A stretch of 64,000 bases of DNA from CAYTPI01 sp964439625. GTDB taxonomy: Bacteria > Chloroflexota > Anaerolineae > Aggregatilineales > UBA3940. The number at the start of each line of letters is the position of its first letter. Position 1 is the stretch's first letter. Shown here piece by piece: positions 27,265 through 35,269 of the stretch. The stretch lies in assembly GCA_964439625.1 (NCBI GenBank), contig CAYTPI010000002.1, positions 292,285 through 356,284 on the forward strand. The letters are read 5' to 3'. Both the position numbers and the translations under genes were made by a program. Under the pieces are notes generated by a model. The model did not search any database. It saw nothing but the letters and a program-made list of their open reading frames with translations, and was not told the origin of the DNA.

Positions 27265-27293
27265 TTGGTAATCAGCGTGTGTGACGTTATACT
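27265..27293 (+). promoter_or_regulatory. Promoter of rplS
   Basis: TTGGTA at 27265-27270, exactly 17 bases, TATACT at 27288-27293. It lies back to back with the minus-strand promoter at 27225-27252. Transcription from about 27300 leaves a ~120-base leader before rplS, with a GC-rich segment near 27353-27370 but no recognised ribosomal-protein leader structure. Confidence 0.6.
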
Positions 27294-27419
27294 CATCCTG
27301 TTTTGATGTTGGCGTCAGTGTCATCGTGCCACTATATAGAAATAATCATTCCCGGGTGTGCAGCCCGCTATCTTATTGTAACGTTTCAGGTCAACGATAG
27401 AAGGACAGGCAAACCAACC

Positions 27420-27773
27420 ATGAGTGACGAAATTCTCAACTCATTTACAGCGAATGTAAATCCGAATATACCAGAAATTCAAGCAGGTGACAGCGTACGT
27501 GTCCACGTATTGATTGTAGAAGGCTCTCGCGAGCGTGTTCAGGTTTTTCCTGGCACAGTTATTCGTAAGCGTAAGAGCGGTAATAATGCCAATATTACGG
27601 TGCGTCGGACAGCATCTCACGGTGTCGGCGTTGAGCGTACGTTTCTCCTGAACTCACCGCGCATCGAGAAGATTGAGGTGACGCGCAACGCACATGTGCG
27701 CCGTGCACAACTATACTTCTTGCGTAACCGGACAGGCCGTTCAGCAACTCTGCGGGAGAAGCGCCGCCACTAA
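27420..27773 (+). CDS. rplS: 50S ribosomal protein L19
   Basis: 117 residues, the usual L19 length. Conserved blocks are GDSVRVHVLIVEGSRERVQ, FPGTVIRKR, and the basic C-terminal stretch with RRAQLYFLRNR then GRSATLREKRR. The start at 27420 fits the family N-terminus and has AGAAGGA about 13 bases upstream; the frame stays open further upstream, but that extension (to 27303) has no family similarity. L19 sits at the 30S-50S interface. Here it is monocistronic, without the rimM/trmD neighbours seen in many bacteria. Confidence 0.97.
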   Translation: MSDEILNSFTANVNPNIPEIQAGDSVRVHVLIVEGSRERVQVFPGTVIRKRKSGNNANITVRRTASHGVGVERTFLLNSPRIEKIEVTRNAHVRRAQLYFLRNRTGRSATLREKRRH

Positions 27774-27798
27774 ACGCAAGCAGTTTTCTAGCAAAACA

Positions 27799-27840
27799 AT
27801 TGACCTAACAGCATAATGTGTTAGGTCAATTTCGCTTTTA
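27799..27840 (+). terminator. Intrinsic terminator after rplS
   Basis: Perfect 12-bp stem, arms 27799-27810 and 27819-27830, with an 8-base loop, followed by a T-rich stretch with TTCGCTTTT. It sits 25 bases past the rplS stop and just ahead of the next gene's AAAGGAG. Confidence 0.8.
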
Positions 27841-27853
27841 AAGGAGCAGATTT

Positions 27854-28855
27854 ATGCTACCTGCACCACGTAGCCCATTTCCCGTAAAGTATCCTTACTT
27901 TGTACGCAGTGATATGTACAAAACGAATAAGCCTCTTTATGGGTTTGACGAGGATGCACTTTTTCTAGTTGACTCAGACTATGAAACTGTGTTCTGGACA
28001 TGTCTCGAAGTGCTTCAACAACATCCGAAACATGCCCGTGCTTACCTTACAGATGACCTTGATAATCTGACAAAATGCCTGTGGCAAATTGCCGAGTTAG
28101 TCAGCGTTGAGATGCCAAACCAAGCTGCATTCACTGATGGTGTTTACAAATCACATTTGCTGGGTATCAGCTTAAACCGTAGTGGTGAAGTCGCTTTTAA
28201 CGTCGGTGAAGCCATATTCCCTGAGGCGGGCGCAGCTTGTTATCAACATCTTCAAGCTTTATCTCCATTTGACAAACTCTGCGATCTGCTGCGTTTAAGC
28301 GTCCAAGAAGACCTTGCCATTGGGCGTGTGAACTCAGAAGATAACTCGGATGTCATGGAATGTCTGTTAGTGTCAATCCCATCACGTTGGGACCCTGACG
28401 AAAAGATCGGCTTGAGTTTGGCAGGTATCCATGCCTCGATCCCAAACAGTGAGCGGCTGGTAAAAGCTTCACCAAATCTCGTTAACGCTATCATGACGAA
28501 AGGTGATTTTGTCCGCTATAATTGGACACTCTCTTTGAACCGTTGGTGTCGCAATTCAACCTTAGAGCGCAATCACAGAGAAGAATATGCCGAGATGAAT
28601 GCCCTCAATGATTTTGATGCCGTTATGCGGGCAATCTACCTGCGGACAGAGCGCCAAACGTTCCGAGCGTTCCCAGACTTAAATCGTTACTTGTTTATCA
28701 TCCATACATATCTGCACCCACTATCAACCGTGCTTAACACTCAAGCGCGCAAGGAACATCTCTATAAGGTACTTGCGTCGATGAAAGAAGACGTCCGCCG
28801 CGAGCGCGGTTTATCTTCTGTGGCCTGTCGCTATCTATCTGAACATCTTATGTAA
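27854..28855 (+). CDS. DUF3445 family protein (heme-dependent oxidative N-demethylase alpha-subunit-like)
   Basis: 333 residues. The middle block IPSRWDPDEKIGLSLAGIHA, with a nearby VP-like segment, and the C-terminal LRTERQTFRAFPD followed by LFIIHTYLHPL match the DUF3445 pattern. In that family an (R)ERQ...LP...LFTIRTY region is conserved, and a characterised fungal/bacterial member carries a heme-dependent oxidative N-demethylase activity. Whether this protein binds heme is not shown, and the partner subunits of the characterised enzyme are not in the window. ATG preceded by AAAGGAG. It may be its own transcript or read-through from rplS. Confidence 0.72.
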   Translation: MLPAPRSPFPVKYPYFVRSDMYKTNKPLYGFDEDALFLVDSDYETVFWTCLEVLQQHPKHARAYLTDDLDNLTKCLWQIAELVSVEMPNQAAFTDGVYKSHLLGISLNRSGEVAFNVGEAIFPEAGAACYQHLQALSPFDKLCDLLRLSVQEDLAIGRVNSEDNSDVMECLLVSIPSRWDPDEKIGLSLAGIHASIPNSERLVKASPNLVNAIMTKGDFVRYNWTLSLNRWCRNSTLERNHREEYAEMNALNDFDAVMRAIYLRTERQTFRAFPDLNRYLFIIHTYLHPLSTVLNTQARKEHLYKVLASMKEDVRRERGLSSVACRYLSEHLM

Positions 28856-28867
28856 TTCGGATGCTTC

Positions 28868-28896
28868 TTCGACGTGATATGCCACCCTAATACAAC
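28868..28896 (+). promoter_or_regulatory. Promoter of murI
   Basis: TTCGAC at 28868-28873, 17-base spacer, TACAAC at 28891-28896, only 9 bases before the murI ATG. There is no ribosome site in between, so the mRNA would be nearly leaderless. Confidence 0.5.
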
Positions 28897-28905
28897 AATG
28901 GCATC

Positions 28906-29703
28906 ATGAACTTGCACGAACCAATTGCCATCTTTGACTCCGGTGTCGGCGGCCTCTCTGTTCTACGAGAGGTACACAAACTGCTGCCCACTGAAGATTT
29001 ACTCTATTTTGGTGATCAAGCTAATGTACCTTATGGCCCACGATCACCTGCTGAGATCTACGCACTGACGGAACAAGCGGTCTCTTTTTTCCTACAAGAA
29101 GAGGCCAAAGCAATTGTCATCGCCTGTAACACAGCATCAGCGTTTGCTTTGCACGAACTACGGGCAGCATACCCTGATGTACCATTCGTCGGAATGGAAC
29201 CTGCTGTCAAGCCAGCAGCGGCGAAAACCCAAACTGGCGTCATCGGCGTCTTAATGACCGAAGCAACTAAGCAAGGAAGACTGTATAAAAGTGTTGTTGA
29301 TCGTTTCGCAAGCAATCACGTGGTGCTTTCACTCGTCTGCCCAGATTTCGTCACGCTTGTGGAAGCTGGTAATTTAGTTGGGGAAACAGCAGAAGAGGCA
29401 GTCCGAAACTGCCTTCATGATGCTCTGACGCACCACGCTGATCAGCTTGTCTTGGGTTGCACACATTTTGGTTTCTTAACCCCAACTATTCAAAAGGTAG
29501 CCGGGGCTGGGGTCACTATTGTTGACCCCAGCCCCGCAGTTGCTCGTCAGGTTAAACGCATTACAACATCTAGGCGAAATATCTCAGGTGGCTCAATGCA
29601 CCTCTATACAACTAGCTCTGAGGCTGGTTCGCGGCAAGTTATGAGCCACCTCTCCGGTGTACCAGTCGATGAGATTAAGCACTATTCGCCAGTATCTTCG
29701 TAA
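28906..29703 (+). CDS. murI: Glutamate racemase
   Basis: 265 residues. The catalytic Cys pair is present: Cys74 in IACNTAS and a second Cys near residue 185 in LGCTHF. The N-terminus reads FDSGVGGLSVL (Asp11, Ser12), followed by YFGDQANVPYGPRS. It interconverts L- and D-glutamate for peptidoglycan, consistent with a murein-containing cell. No Shine-Dalgarno sequence is visible. It overlaps gyrA tail to tail by 22 bases, and no terminator was found between them. Confidence 0.96.
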   Translation: MNLHEPIAIFDSGVGGLSVLREVHKLLPTEDLLYFGDQANVPYGPRSPAEIYALTEQAVSFFLQEEAKAIVIACNTASAFALHELRAAYPDVPFVGMEPAVKPAAAKTQTGVIGVLMTEATKQGRLYKSVVDRFASNHVVLSLVCPDFVTLVEAGNLVGETAEEAVRNCLHDALTHHADQLVLGCTHFGFLTPTIQKVAGAGVTIVDPSPAVARQVKRITTSRRNISGGSMHLYTTSSEAGSRQVMSHLSGVPVDEIKHYSPVSS

Positions 29704-32297
29704 CCCTCATTCGCGTCCTGATAGAATTCATCTTCGGCATCCTCGACTGTGCCATTTTGCTGGTCATAACCATCAATTTTAACCACATCAGCCAGCGTTG
29801 AGGCTTGTGTGTCCAAGGTTTCCTCGCGCGCACGGCGACGGTTTTCCTCTAACAGGGCTATTGCTGTAATACTATCGCCCTTTTTCATATTCATCATTTT
29901 GACGCCCATCGTACTGCGCCCAATTAGCGAGATACCCTCTGCCTTGATGCGAATGGTCATTCCCTTAGCTGTCAACAGCGTAACTTCATCTTCGGGGTCA
30001 ACCACGCGCGCGCCGATAATAGGGCCGGTCTTGTTGTTCTTTTTCAACGTTCGGATGCCTATGCCATAGCGGGATTGTTGCTTGTATTCAGAAAGTTGCG
30101 TCCTCTTGCCGTAGGCTCGCTCGGTAATAATTAACATCGCTGCATCTGGATTTGTGATGCTATCCACAGCAGCCACTATGTCGCCATCTTGTAAACGGAC
30201 TGCGTTGACGCCTGCCGCGTTACGGCCCATTGGGCGAACATCCTGCTCACTAAAACGGATGCTCATACCGTCACGCGTAACGACAATGATATCCTGCTCA
30301 CCCGTAGTCAGTTTGACCCAACCGAGTTCGTCACCCTCATCAAGGGAGATAGCGATCAACCCGCTTGGGCGCACAGACTCAAAGTGCGAGACTTCGACGC
30401 GCTTAATCCGACCAAACCGTGTGACCATGGTACAGTAATCAACATCTTCAAAATTTGGCACAGAAATAGTTGCTGTGACGAATTCATGTGATTCCATCTG
30501 GATGAAGCCGATCAATGGTAGGCCCTTGGCTGTGCGTCCCATATCTGGAATGCGATACGCCATCTCTGAGTAGACTTTGCCGGTGTTCGTGAAGAACAGC
30601 AGTGTATCCCGCGAGCCAGATGCAAACATGTGCATCATATCGTCGGTGTCACGGGTGGTCATGCCAATCACACCCTTACCGGCACGCCCTTGTGTGCGGT
30701 ATTCTTCCGCCTGTACCCGCTTGATATATCCTTGCTTCGTGATGAAGATCAACACATCTTCGTCAGGTACGAGGTCAGCCTCGTTGAATTCACCATCTTC
30801 TGGCACCAGCTCGGAGCGGCGCTCATCACCATATTGCTCCGCCAACTCCTTGATATCATCCCGAATGTTTTCGAGGATAATCTTGGGGTTTGCTAGCAGA
30901 TATTCTAGTTCTTCAATTAACTCTGTTAATGACTGGTACTCTTCCTCAATTTTTAGACGCTCGAGCGCAGCCAAACGCCGCAGTTGTAGATCTAGAATGG
31001 CTTGCGCCTGAACTTCTGTCAGGTCGAAGTTTGTCATCAGAGATATTCTAGCAGCATCAGCGCTTTCACTTGCCCGAATTGTTTCGATGACCGCATCTAA
31101 ATTGGAGATCGCCTTGAGGAGGCCTTCCAGCACATGTGCTCGCCGCTGAGCACGGGCAAGCTCGAACTCTGTGCGCCGGACAATGACTTCGCGCCGGTGG
31201 TTAATGAACTGCTTGAGGGCAGCCTTCAGCGAGAGTAGGCGGGGTTCATTATCCACCAGAGCCAGCATCTGCACGCCAAATGTGCTTTGAAGCGGTGTGT
31301 ACTTCAAGAGTCGGTTGAGGACAGTTAAAGGTTGTGCAGCCCGCTTCAATTCAATGACAATAGCAATGCCTCGCCGGTCTGACTCATCCCGCAGGTCAGA
31401 GATTTGGTTTAGTCGCCCCTCACGCACCAATGAAGCGATTCGCTCGATGATCGTCGTCTTATTAATTTGATATGGAATTTCCGTGACAACGATGCGGAAC
31501 CGGCCACTGTCCATCTCTTCAACATGCGTCCGAGCTCGCATAATGATACGCCCTTTACCCGTGGCGTAAGCGTTGACAATCCCCTCGCTTCCGACGATCA
31601 ACCCTCCCGTTGGGAAATCTGGCCCGGTAACAATTGACATTAGATCTTCCGTTGTGATGTCGGCTAACTCCTCGTTAATCGGTTCACTATCCGGCGTGAT
31701 CATATGGTCAATTAAATGACTGACGGCTGCAGCAATTTCATGCAAGTTATGCGGTGGGATGTTAGTTGCCATACCAACGGCAATACCCGATGTTCCATTG
31801 AGTAATAAGTTGGGCAACCGGGAAGGAAGCACGCTGGGTTCTTGAAGCGTACCATCAAAGTTATCGGTAAAATCAACCGTATCGCGGTCAATGTCTTCTA
31901 GTAATAACTCAGCTGTTGGGTCGAGCCGTGCTTCGGTGTAGCGCATCGCAGCAGGGCTATCTCCGTCAATAGAGCCGAAGTTTCCTTGACCATCCACCAA
32001 TTCATAACGCAGCGAAAACGACTGGGCCATACGCGCCATCGCATCATAGACTGCGCTATCGCCGTGCGGATGGTATTTGCCGAGCACCTCACCGACAATA
32101 CGAGCACTCTTTTTATATGATGTATTAGACCGGATGCCCATATCGTGCATAGCGTAGAGAATCCGGCGGTGCACAGGCTTGAGGCCGTCGCGCGCATCAG
32201 GCAACGCACGAGATACGATGACGCTCATCGCATAGTCTAGATACGAGTCGCGCATCTCGTCGTTGATGTCAACGGAACGAACCGTACCAATATCCAT
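29682..32297 (-). CDS. gyrA: DNA gyrase subunit A
   Basis: 871 residues. The breakage-reunion domain has the active Tyr120 in AAMRYTEARL, and the quinolone region HPHGDSAVYD keeps Ser81 and Asp85 (E. coli Ser83/Asp87), the drug-sensitive state. The C-terminal beta-pinwheel includes a GyrA-box-like QGRAGKG (E. coli QRRGGKG), supporting gyrase rather than topoisomerase IV. The tail is acidic. The ATG at 32297 has TTGGAG 6 bases upstream; a TTG at 32309 is less likely. gyrB is not in the window. Confidence 0.97.
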   Translation of the reverse strand: MDIGTVRSVDINDEMRDSYLDYAMSVIVSRALPDARDGLKPVHRRILYAMHDMGIRSNTSYKKSARIVGEVLGKYHPHGDSAVYDAMARMAQSFSLRYELVDGQGNFGSIDGDSPAAMRYTEARLDPTAELLLEDIDRDTVDFTDNFDGTLQEPSVLPSRLPNLLLNGTSGIAVGMATNIPPHNLHEIAAAVSHLIDHMITPDSEPINEELADITTEDLMSIVTGPDFPTGGLIVGSEGIVNAYATGKGRIIMRARTHVEEMDSGRFRIVVTEIPYQINKTTIIERIASLVREGRLNQISDLRDESDRRGIAIVIELKRAAQPLTVLNRLLKYTPLQSTFGVQMLALVDNEPRLLSLKAALKQFINHRREVIVRRTEFELARAQRRAHVLEGLLKAISNLDAVIETIRASESADAARISLMTNFDLTEVQAQAILDLQLRRLAALERLKIEEEYQSLTELIEELEYLLANPKIILENIRDDIKELAEQYGDERRSELVPEDGEFNEADLVPDEDVLIFITKQGYIKRVQAEEYRTQGRAGKGVIGMTTRDTDDMMHMFASGSRDTLLFFTNTGKVYSEMAYRIPDMGRTAKGLPLIGFIQMESHEFVTATISVPNFEDVDYCTMVTRFGRIKRVEVSHFESVRPSGLIAISLDEGDELGWVKLTTGEQDIIVVTRDGMSIRFSEQDVRPMGRNAAGVNAVRLQDGDIVAAVDSITNPDAAMLIITERAYGKRTQLSEYKQQSRYGIGIRTLKKNNKTGPIIGARVVDPEDEVTLLTAKGMTIRIKAEGISLIGRSTMGVKMMNMKKGDSITAIALLEENRRRAREETLDTQASTLADVVKIDGYDQQNGTVEDAEDEFYQDANEGYEDTGE

Positions 32298-32390
32298 TTC
32301 AGACTCCAATTAAAGGGGGTTTAGTAACGACAAATTGGTGCGAAAAAAGCACTCTACTTAGCAAAAATGAGCACTTTTAATCTTTTATAA

Positions 32391-32399
32391 ATTATACCA
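32391..32399 (-). promoter_or_regulatory. Extended -10 promoter of gyrA
   Basis: TGG followed by TATAAT (32399 down to 32391) is an extended -10, with no good -35. It gives an ~87-base leader to the gyrA ATG. Confidence 0.55.
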
Positions 32400-32421
32400 G
32401 ATTTATGTCGTTTAAGCCATG

Positions 32422-32458
32422 AACCGTAAGCTCTAACGGGCCTACGGTTTGTCTTTTT
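32422..32458 (+). terminator. Possible intrinsic terminator between cysC and gyrA promoter
   Basis: Arms AACCGTA (32422-32428) and TACGGTT (32443-32449) with a 14-base loop, then TGTCTTTTT on the plus strand. The T-run faces away from both flanking genes, so it could only stop plus-strand (antisense) transcription or act as a weak hairpin after cysC. Confidence 0.3.
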
Positions 32459-32492
32459 GAAGCCTGCATTTAATTAGAGAAAGGTGCGCTGT

Positions 32493-33041
32493 TTAAGATG
32501 CGGCTTGCACGGTTGGCACGATACCTTGATCTTGCAGGAATGCAATCAGCTTATTGACGCTGTCTTCCGGGTCCTCAAGGTGTGTGTCAATCTGAAGATC
32601 GGGGTGCTGTGGTGCTTCGTATGGGTCAGAGACGCCTGTAAAATTAGGAATTTCACCAGCAAACGCCTTCTCATACAATCCCTTGATGTCGCGTTCAGCA
32701 CACACTTCAAGCGGCGCATTGATGTAAATCTCAAAGAAGTTAGTCGTTTCTTCGCGCACCATGTCACGCGTTTCTTGATACGGTGAAATGAAGCTGGCTA
32801 GCACACCAACATTGTTGCGGGAAAGTAACTTAGCTACGAATGTAACCCGCTCGATATTTTTGTCCCGGTCTTCTTTGGTAAACCCAAGGTCACGTGTCAG
32901 CGACTGCCGCACCACGTCACCATCAAGGCGCTCAATCTTGATGCCCATCTCCTTGAGCCTTATCTCTGCCAACCGGCCTATGGTTGTCTTACCGGCACCA
33001 GAAAGTCCGGTCATCCATACAACAAATCCTGGATGCTCCAT
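32493..33041 (-). CDS. cysC: Adenylylsulfate kinase
   Basis: 182 residues. P-loop GLSGAGKTT near 11-19, then LDGDVVRQSL and DLGFTKEDRDKNIERV, SFISPYQETRDMVRE and EIYINAPLEVCAERD: the complete APS-kinase set. It phosphorylates adenylylsulfate to PAPS for sulfate assimilation or sulfate transfer. No sulfurylase (sat, cysND) or sulfotransferase lies nearby. The ATG at 33041 has AGG 8 bases upstream and gives the normal N-terminus; a TTG at 33074 is possible. Confidence 0.94.
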   Translation of the reverse strand: MEHPGFVVWMTGLSGAGKTTIGRLAEIRLKEMGIKIERLDGDVVRQSLTRDLGFTKEDRDKNIERVTFVAKLLSRNNVGVLASFISPYQETRDMVREETTNFFEIYINAPLEVCAERDIKGLYEKAFAGEIPNFTGVSDPYEAPQHPDLQIDTHLEDPEDSVNKLIAFLQDQGIVPTVQAAS

Positions 33042-33099
33042 ATAGAGAACCTTTACATCTTTACTAATGATCAATTTGAGGGTCTAAATACAAGTGCGT

Positions 33100-33128
33100 A
33101 GTATATCGGTCACATTTAGGTTAGTCGA
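33100..33128 (-). promoter_or_regulatory. Promoter of cysC
   Basis: TCGACT (33128-33123), 17-base spacer, TATACT (33105-33100), about 59 bases before the cysC ATG. The spacer is filled almost exactly by the left arm of the inverted repeat at 33107-33123. Confidence 0.5.
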
Positions 33129-33196
33129 GTCAAGTTGTATTTACTTTACCCAAGTGGCTGATATAAAGCAGTCTTTACATAACCAAAATGTGACCG
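33107..33196. repeat. 17-bp inverted repeat (16/17) between cysC and metG
   Basis: CGGTCACATTTAGGTTA at 33107-33123 is matched by the reverse complement of 33180-33196 with one mismatch; 56 bases separate the arms. The left arm occupies the spacer of the cysC promoter. The right arm is preceded by TTTACA (33174-33179), as a plus-strand -35 would be. It reads as a pair of operator sites or as the ends of a ~90-bp miniature element; no target-site duplication is evident. Confidence 0.6.
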
Positions 33197-33263
33197 TGTT
33201 AGCCAGTCACTTCGTCCAAAATAATATCGGCAGCTAGACCTCTTACCTTTTGCTGAGTTTCTC

Positions 33264-33292
33264 TGTCCGAAGTACATCAAGCATGCTACACT
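33264..33292 (+). promoter_or_regulatory. Promoter of the metG leader
   Basis: Extended -10: TGC then TACACT at 33287-33292. The -35 (TGTCCG at 33264-33269) is weak. Six bases after the -10 comes the ATG of the leader ORF, so transcription probably starts on or next to that A. Confidence 0.5.
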
Positions 33293-33298
33293 CTCTGT

Positions 33299-33400
33299 AT
33301 GGTTACACTACAACAGGTCAACGCGCAGCGAATGCTGTGCCAAATGATGAATAACACGCAAGGTTATCCTAGCGAAACTCACGTCTGTGGCATGATTTAG
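33299..33400 (+). CDS. Putative Met-rich leader peptide of metG
   Basis: A 33-codon ORF, ATG at 33299 and TAG at 33398-33400. Met codons are 1, 12, 16, 17 and 32, including the tandem AUG-AUG at 33344-33349. It has no ribosome site but begins 6 bases after a -10 box, so it would be leaderless. It lies directly ahead of an intrinsic terminator and of the gene for methionyl-tRNA synthetase. This is the classic position of an attenuation leader peptide. The assignment is inference from layout, Met content and RNA pairing; no homologue is known to me. Confidence 0.5.
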   Translation: MVTLQQVNAQRMLCQMMNNTQGYPSETHVCGMI

Positions 33401-33440
33401 CATTCTGTTTGATCAAGCCAGTTCAGGCTCGTATCATCGA

Positions 33441-33471
33441 CCGCCAGTTTCGCACTGGCGGTTTTTATTTT
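33441..33471 (+). terminator. Intrinsic terminator/attenuator before metG
   Basis: Perfect 8-bp GC-rich stem CCGCCAGT / ACTGGCGG with loop TTCGC, followed by TTTTTATTTT. It stands 33 bases upstream of the metG ATG and 40 bases after the leader ORF stop. Confidence 0.88.
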
Positions 33472-33503
33472 GCGCCATCACGTAAACAAGAGGGAAAAAC
33501 ACA

Positions 33504-35255
33504 ATGACAGACACAATCCATGTATCGGTCGCATGGCCTTATTCCAATGGCGACTTGCACATCGGTCATCTAGCAGGATCATTCCTGCCAGCTGATATTT
33601 TCGCCCGTTACCATCGCTTAAAGGGTAGCCGAGTGTTGATGGTTTCTGGCTCAGACTCGCACGGCACACCGATCATCATCAGCGCGGGTAAGGAAGGCGT
33701 GACACCCAGAGAGCTATTTGAAAAGTACCATGAGCGTTTTCTGGAAGCGCACCAGCAGATCGGCATCAGCTATGATCTGTTTACCCATACTGATACAGAA
33801 AACCATCATCAAATCTCACAGGATTTTTTCAGCAAGCTGCTTGCGGAAGGCAAACTTTACAAAGAAACTCAGCAACTTTTCTATGATGAAGAAGCAGAGC
33901 AGTTCCTGCCAGACCGCTTCGTTGAAGGCATCTGCTACATTTGCAGCTACGAAGAAGCCCGTGGCGACCAGTGCGACAACTGCGGCTACTTACTTGAAGC
34001 CATCAAACTAATTGACCCACGCAGCAAGTTGACCGGCAGCACGCCTGTCATTCGGGATACCGAGCATTTTTTCCTCGACCTCGGCGCACTAAAAGACCAG
34101 CTTCGCGATTACTTAAGCGACAAAGATTATTGGCGACCCAACGTCATCAATTTTGCTCGCAACATGGTTGATGATCTGCGCGGTCGCCCAATTACACGAG
34201 ATATTGATTGGGGTATCTCCGTCCCCCTCGAAGAGTTCAGCCACAAAAAGCTCTACGTCTGGTTTGAAGCTGTAATCGGCTACTTCAGTGCCTCAGTGGA
34301 ATGGGCCAAGAACAACAACCAGCCAGAGGCCTGGAAGGCGTGGTGGTATAATCCAGATTGTAGAATATATTGTTTCGTCGGTAAGGATAATATTCCGTTC
34401 CATGCAGTGATTTGGCAGGCTGAGCTGTCAGGTGTCAAACAGATGTACCACGATGGCGAAGAAGAACTTATCTTGCCGTATGATGTTCCAGCCAACGAAT
34501 TCCTAAATCTCTCTGGGGAGCAGTTTTCAAAGTCACGAGGTCGGGCGGTTTGGCTGCTGGACATGCTCAAACGTTACGACGCTGACGCCATCCGCTATTA
34601 TTTGACAACAACTATGCCAGAAACCCGTGACAGTGACTTTACATGGGAAGACTTTGTCGCCCGCAACAATGATGAATTGGTCGCCTGGTGGGGTAACCTT
34701 GTTAACCGTGTGCTAAAGTTCGCCTACAAAAACTGGGATGCTAAAGTCCCTGAGCCCGGCGAGCTACGACCAGAAGACACAGCCTTGCTCGAGAAGATAC
34801 GAGCCGGGTTTGAGAGTGTTGGTCAGCGTTATGAGGAAGTCAAACTGCGTCGTGCTCTTAGTGATACGATGGCGTTGGCCCGTGCCGTCAACGTCTATCT
34901 AGATACGGCACCATGGTTTGGGGTTATTAAAGAAGACAAGCAGGTTGCGGCGACAACAGTTTATACGGCCCTCCAAGCGATAACTTATCTCAATACGATG
35001 CTGGCTCCTGTTCTGCCGCATACGAGCCAACGTCTGCATACCATGCTGGGGTTTGATGGTCAGTTGTTTGGCGAATTAGAGGTCGTCGATTACGATGAAA
35101 CTGAACGTAGCCACAAAGCCTTGATTTATAAGCCTGAAACCGCGATGGGCCAGTGGGTGCCAACCGAACTACCAGCCGGGCAAGACATGCAAAAGCCAAA
35201 AGCCTTATACAAAAAGCTCGATCCCAAGGATGTACTCGCAGACGAAGTCAACTAA
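33504..35255 (+). CDS. metG: Methionyl-tRNA synthetase
   Basis: 583 residues. HIGH motif at 19-22 (GDLHIGHL), a KMSKS variant FSKSR near 337, and one zinc knuckle with Cys144, Cys147, Cys157 and Cys160. WPYSNGDLHIG and SGSDSHGTP complete the MetRS signature. It charges tRNA-Met. The protein ends after the anticodon-binding helical domain and lacks the C-terminal Trbp111-like dimerisation domain found in many longer MetRS. ATG with AGAGGG upstream. Expression is probably set by the leader attenuator ahead of it. Confidence 0.97.
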   Translation: MTDTIHVSVAWPYSNGDLHIGHLAGSFLPADIFARYHRLKGSRVLMVSGSDSHGTPIIISAGKEGVTPRELFEKYHERFLEAHQQIGISYDLFTHTDTENHHQISQDFFSKLLAEGKLYKETQQLFYDEEAEQFLPDRFVEGICYICSYEEARGDQCDNCGYLLEAIKLIDPRSKLTGSTPVIRDTEHFFLDLGALKDQLRDYLSDKDYWRPNVINFARNMVDDLRGRPITRDIDWGISVPLEEFSHKKLYVWFEAVIGYFSASVEWAKNNNQPEAWKAWWYNPDCRIYCFVGKDNIPFHAVIWQAELSGVKQMYHDGEEELILPYDVPANEFLNLSGEQFSKSRGRAVWLLDMLKRYDADAIRYYLTTTMPETRDSDFTWEDFVARNNDELVAWWGNLVNRVLKFAYKNWDAKVPEPGELRPEDTALLEKIRAGFESVGQRYEEVKLRRALSDTMALARAVNVYLDTAPWFGVIKEDKQVAATTVYTALQAITYLNTMLAPVLPHTSQRLHTMLGFDGQLFGELEVVDYDETERSHKALIYKPETAMGQWVPTELPAGQDMQKPKALYKKLDPKDVLADEVN

Positions 35256-35269
35256 GAGGAGCGAACCCA

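Larger units (their letters stand above)
33293..33503 (+). promoter_or_regulatory. metG leader RNA with mutually exclusive structures
   Basis: Three pairings can be drawn. (a) A 13-bp stem across the leader ORF: 33330-33336 with 33399-33405, continued by 33337-33342 with 33388-33393. (b) The terminator, 33441-33448 with 33454-33461. (c) An 8-base match, GCGAAACT at 33372-33379 with AGTTTCGC at 33446-33453, which would open the left arm and loop of the terminator. A ribosome paused at the AUG pair would break (a) and free the segment needed for (c). I looked for T-box (GGUGGNACCGCG) and SAM-riboswitch features and found none. Confidence 0.5.

Noticed and set aside
27303..27419. N-terminal extension of rplS by 39 codons
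   Set aside because: The extension has no L19 similarity, and AGAAGGA precedes the internal ATG that gives the standard length.
30577..31011. 144-codon plus-strand frame inside gyrA
   Set aside because: Antisense shadow of a highly conserved gyrA region; Ser/Arg-rich composition and no start signals.
33200..33503. T-box or SAM riboswitch upstream of metG
   Set aside because: The T-box core sequence and the SAM-riboswitch helices are not present; the layout fits a leader-peptide attenuator better.
33075..33503. tRNA gene in the cysC-metG gap
   Set aside because: No cloverleaf, no GGTTCGA-type T-loop and no acceptor pairing; the structure present fits leader RNA.
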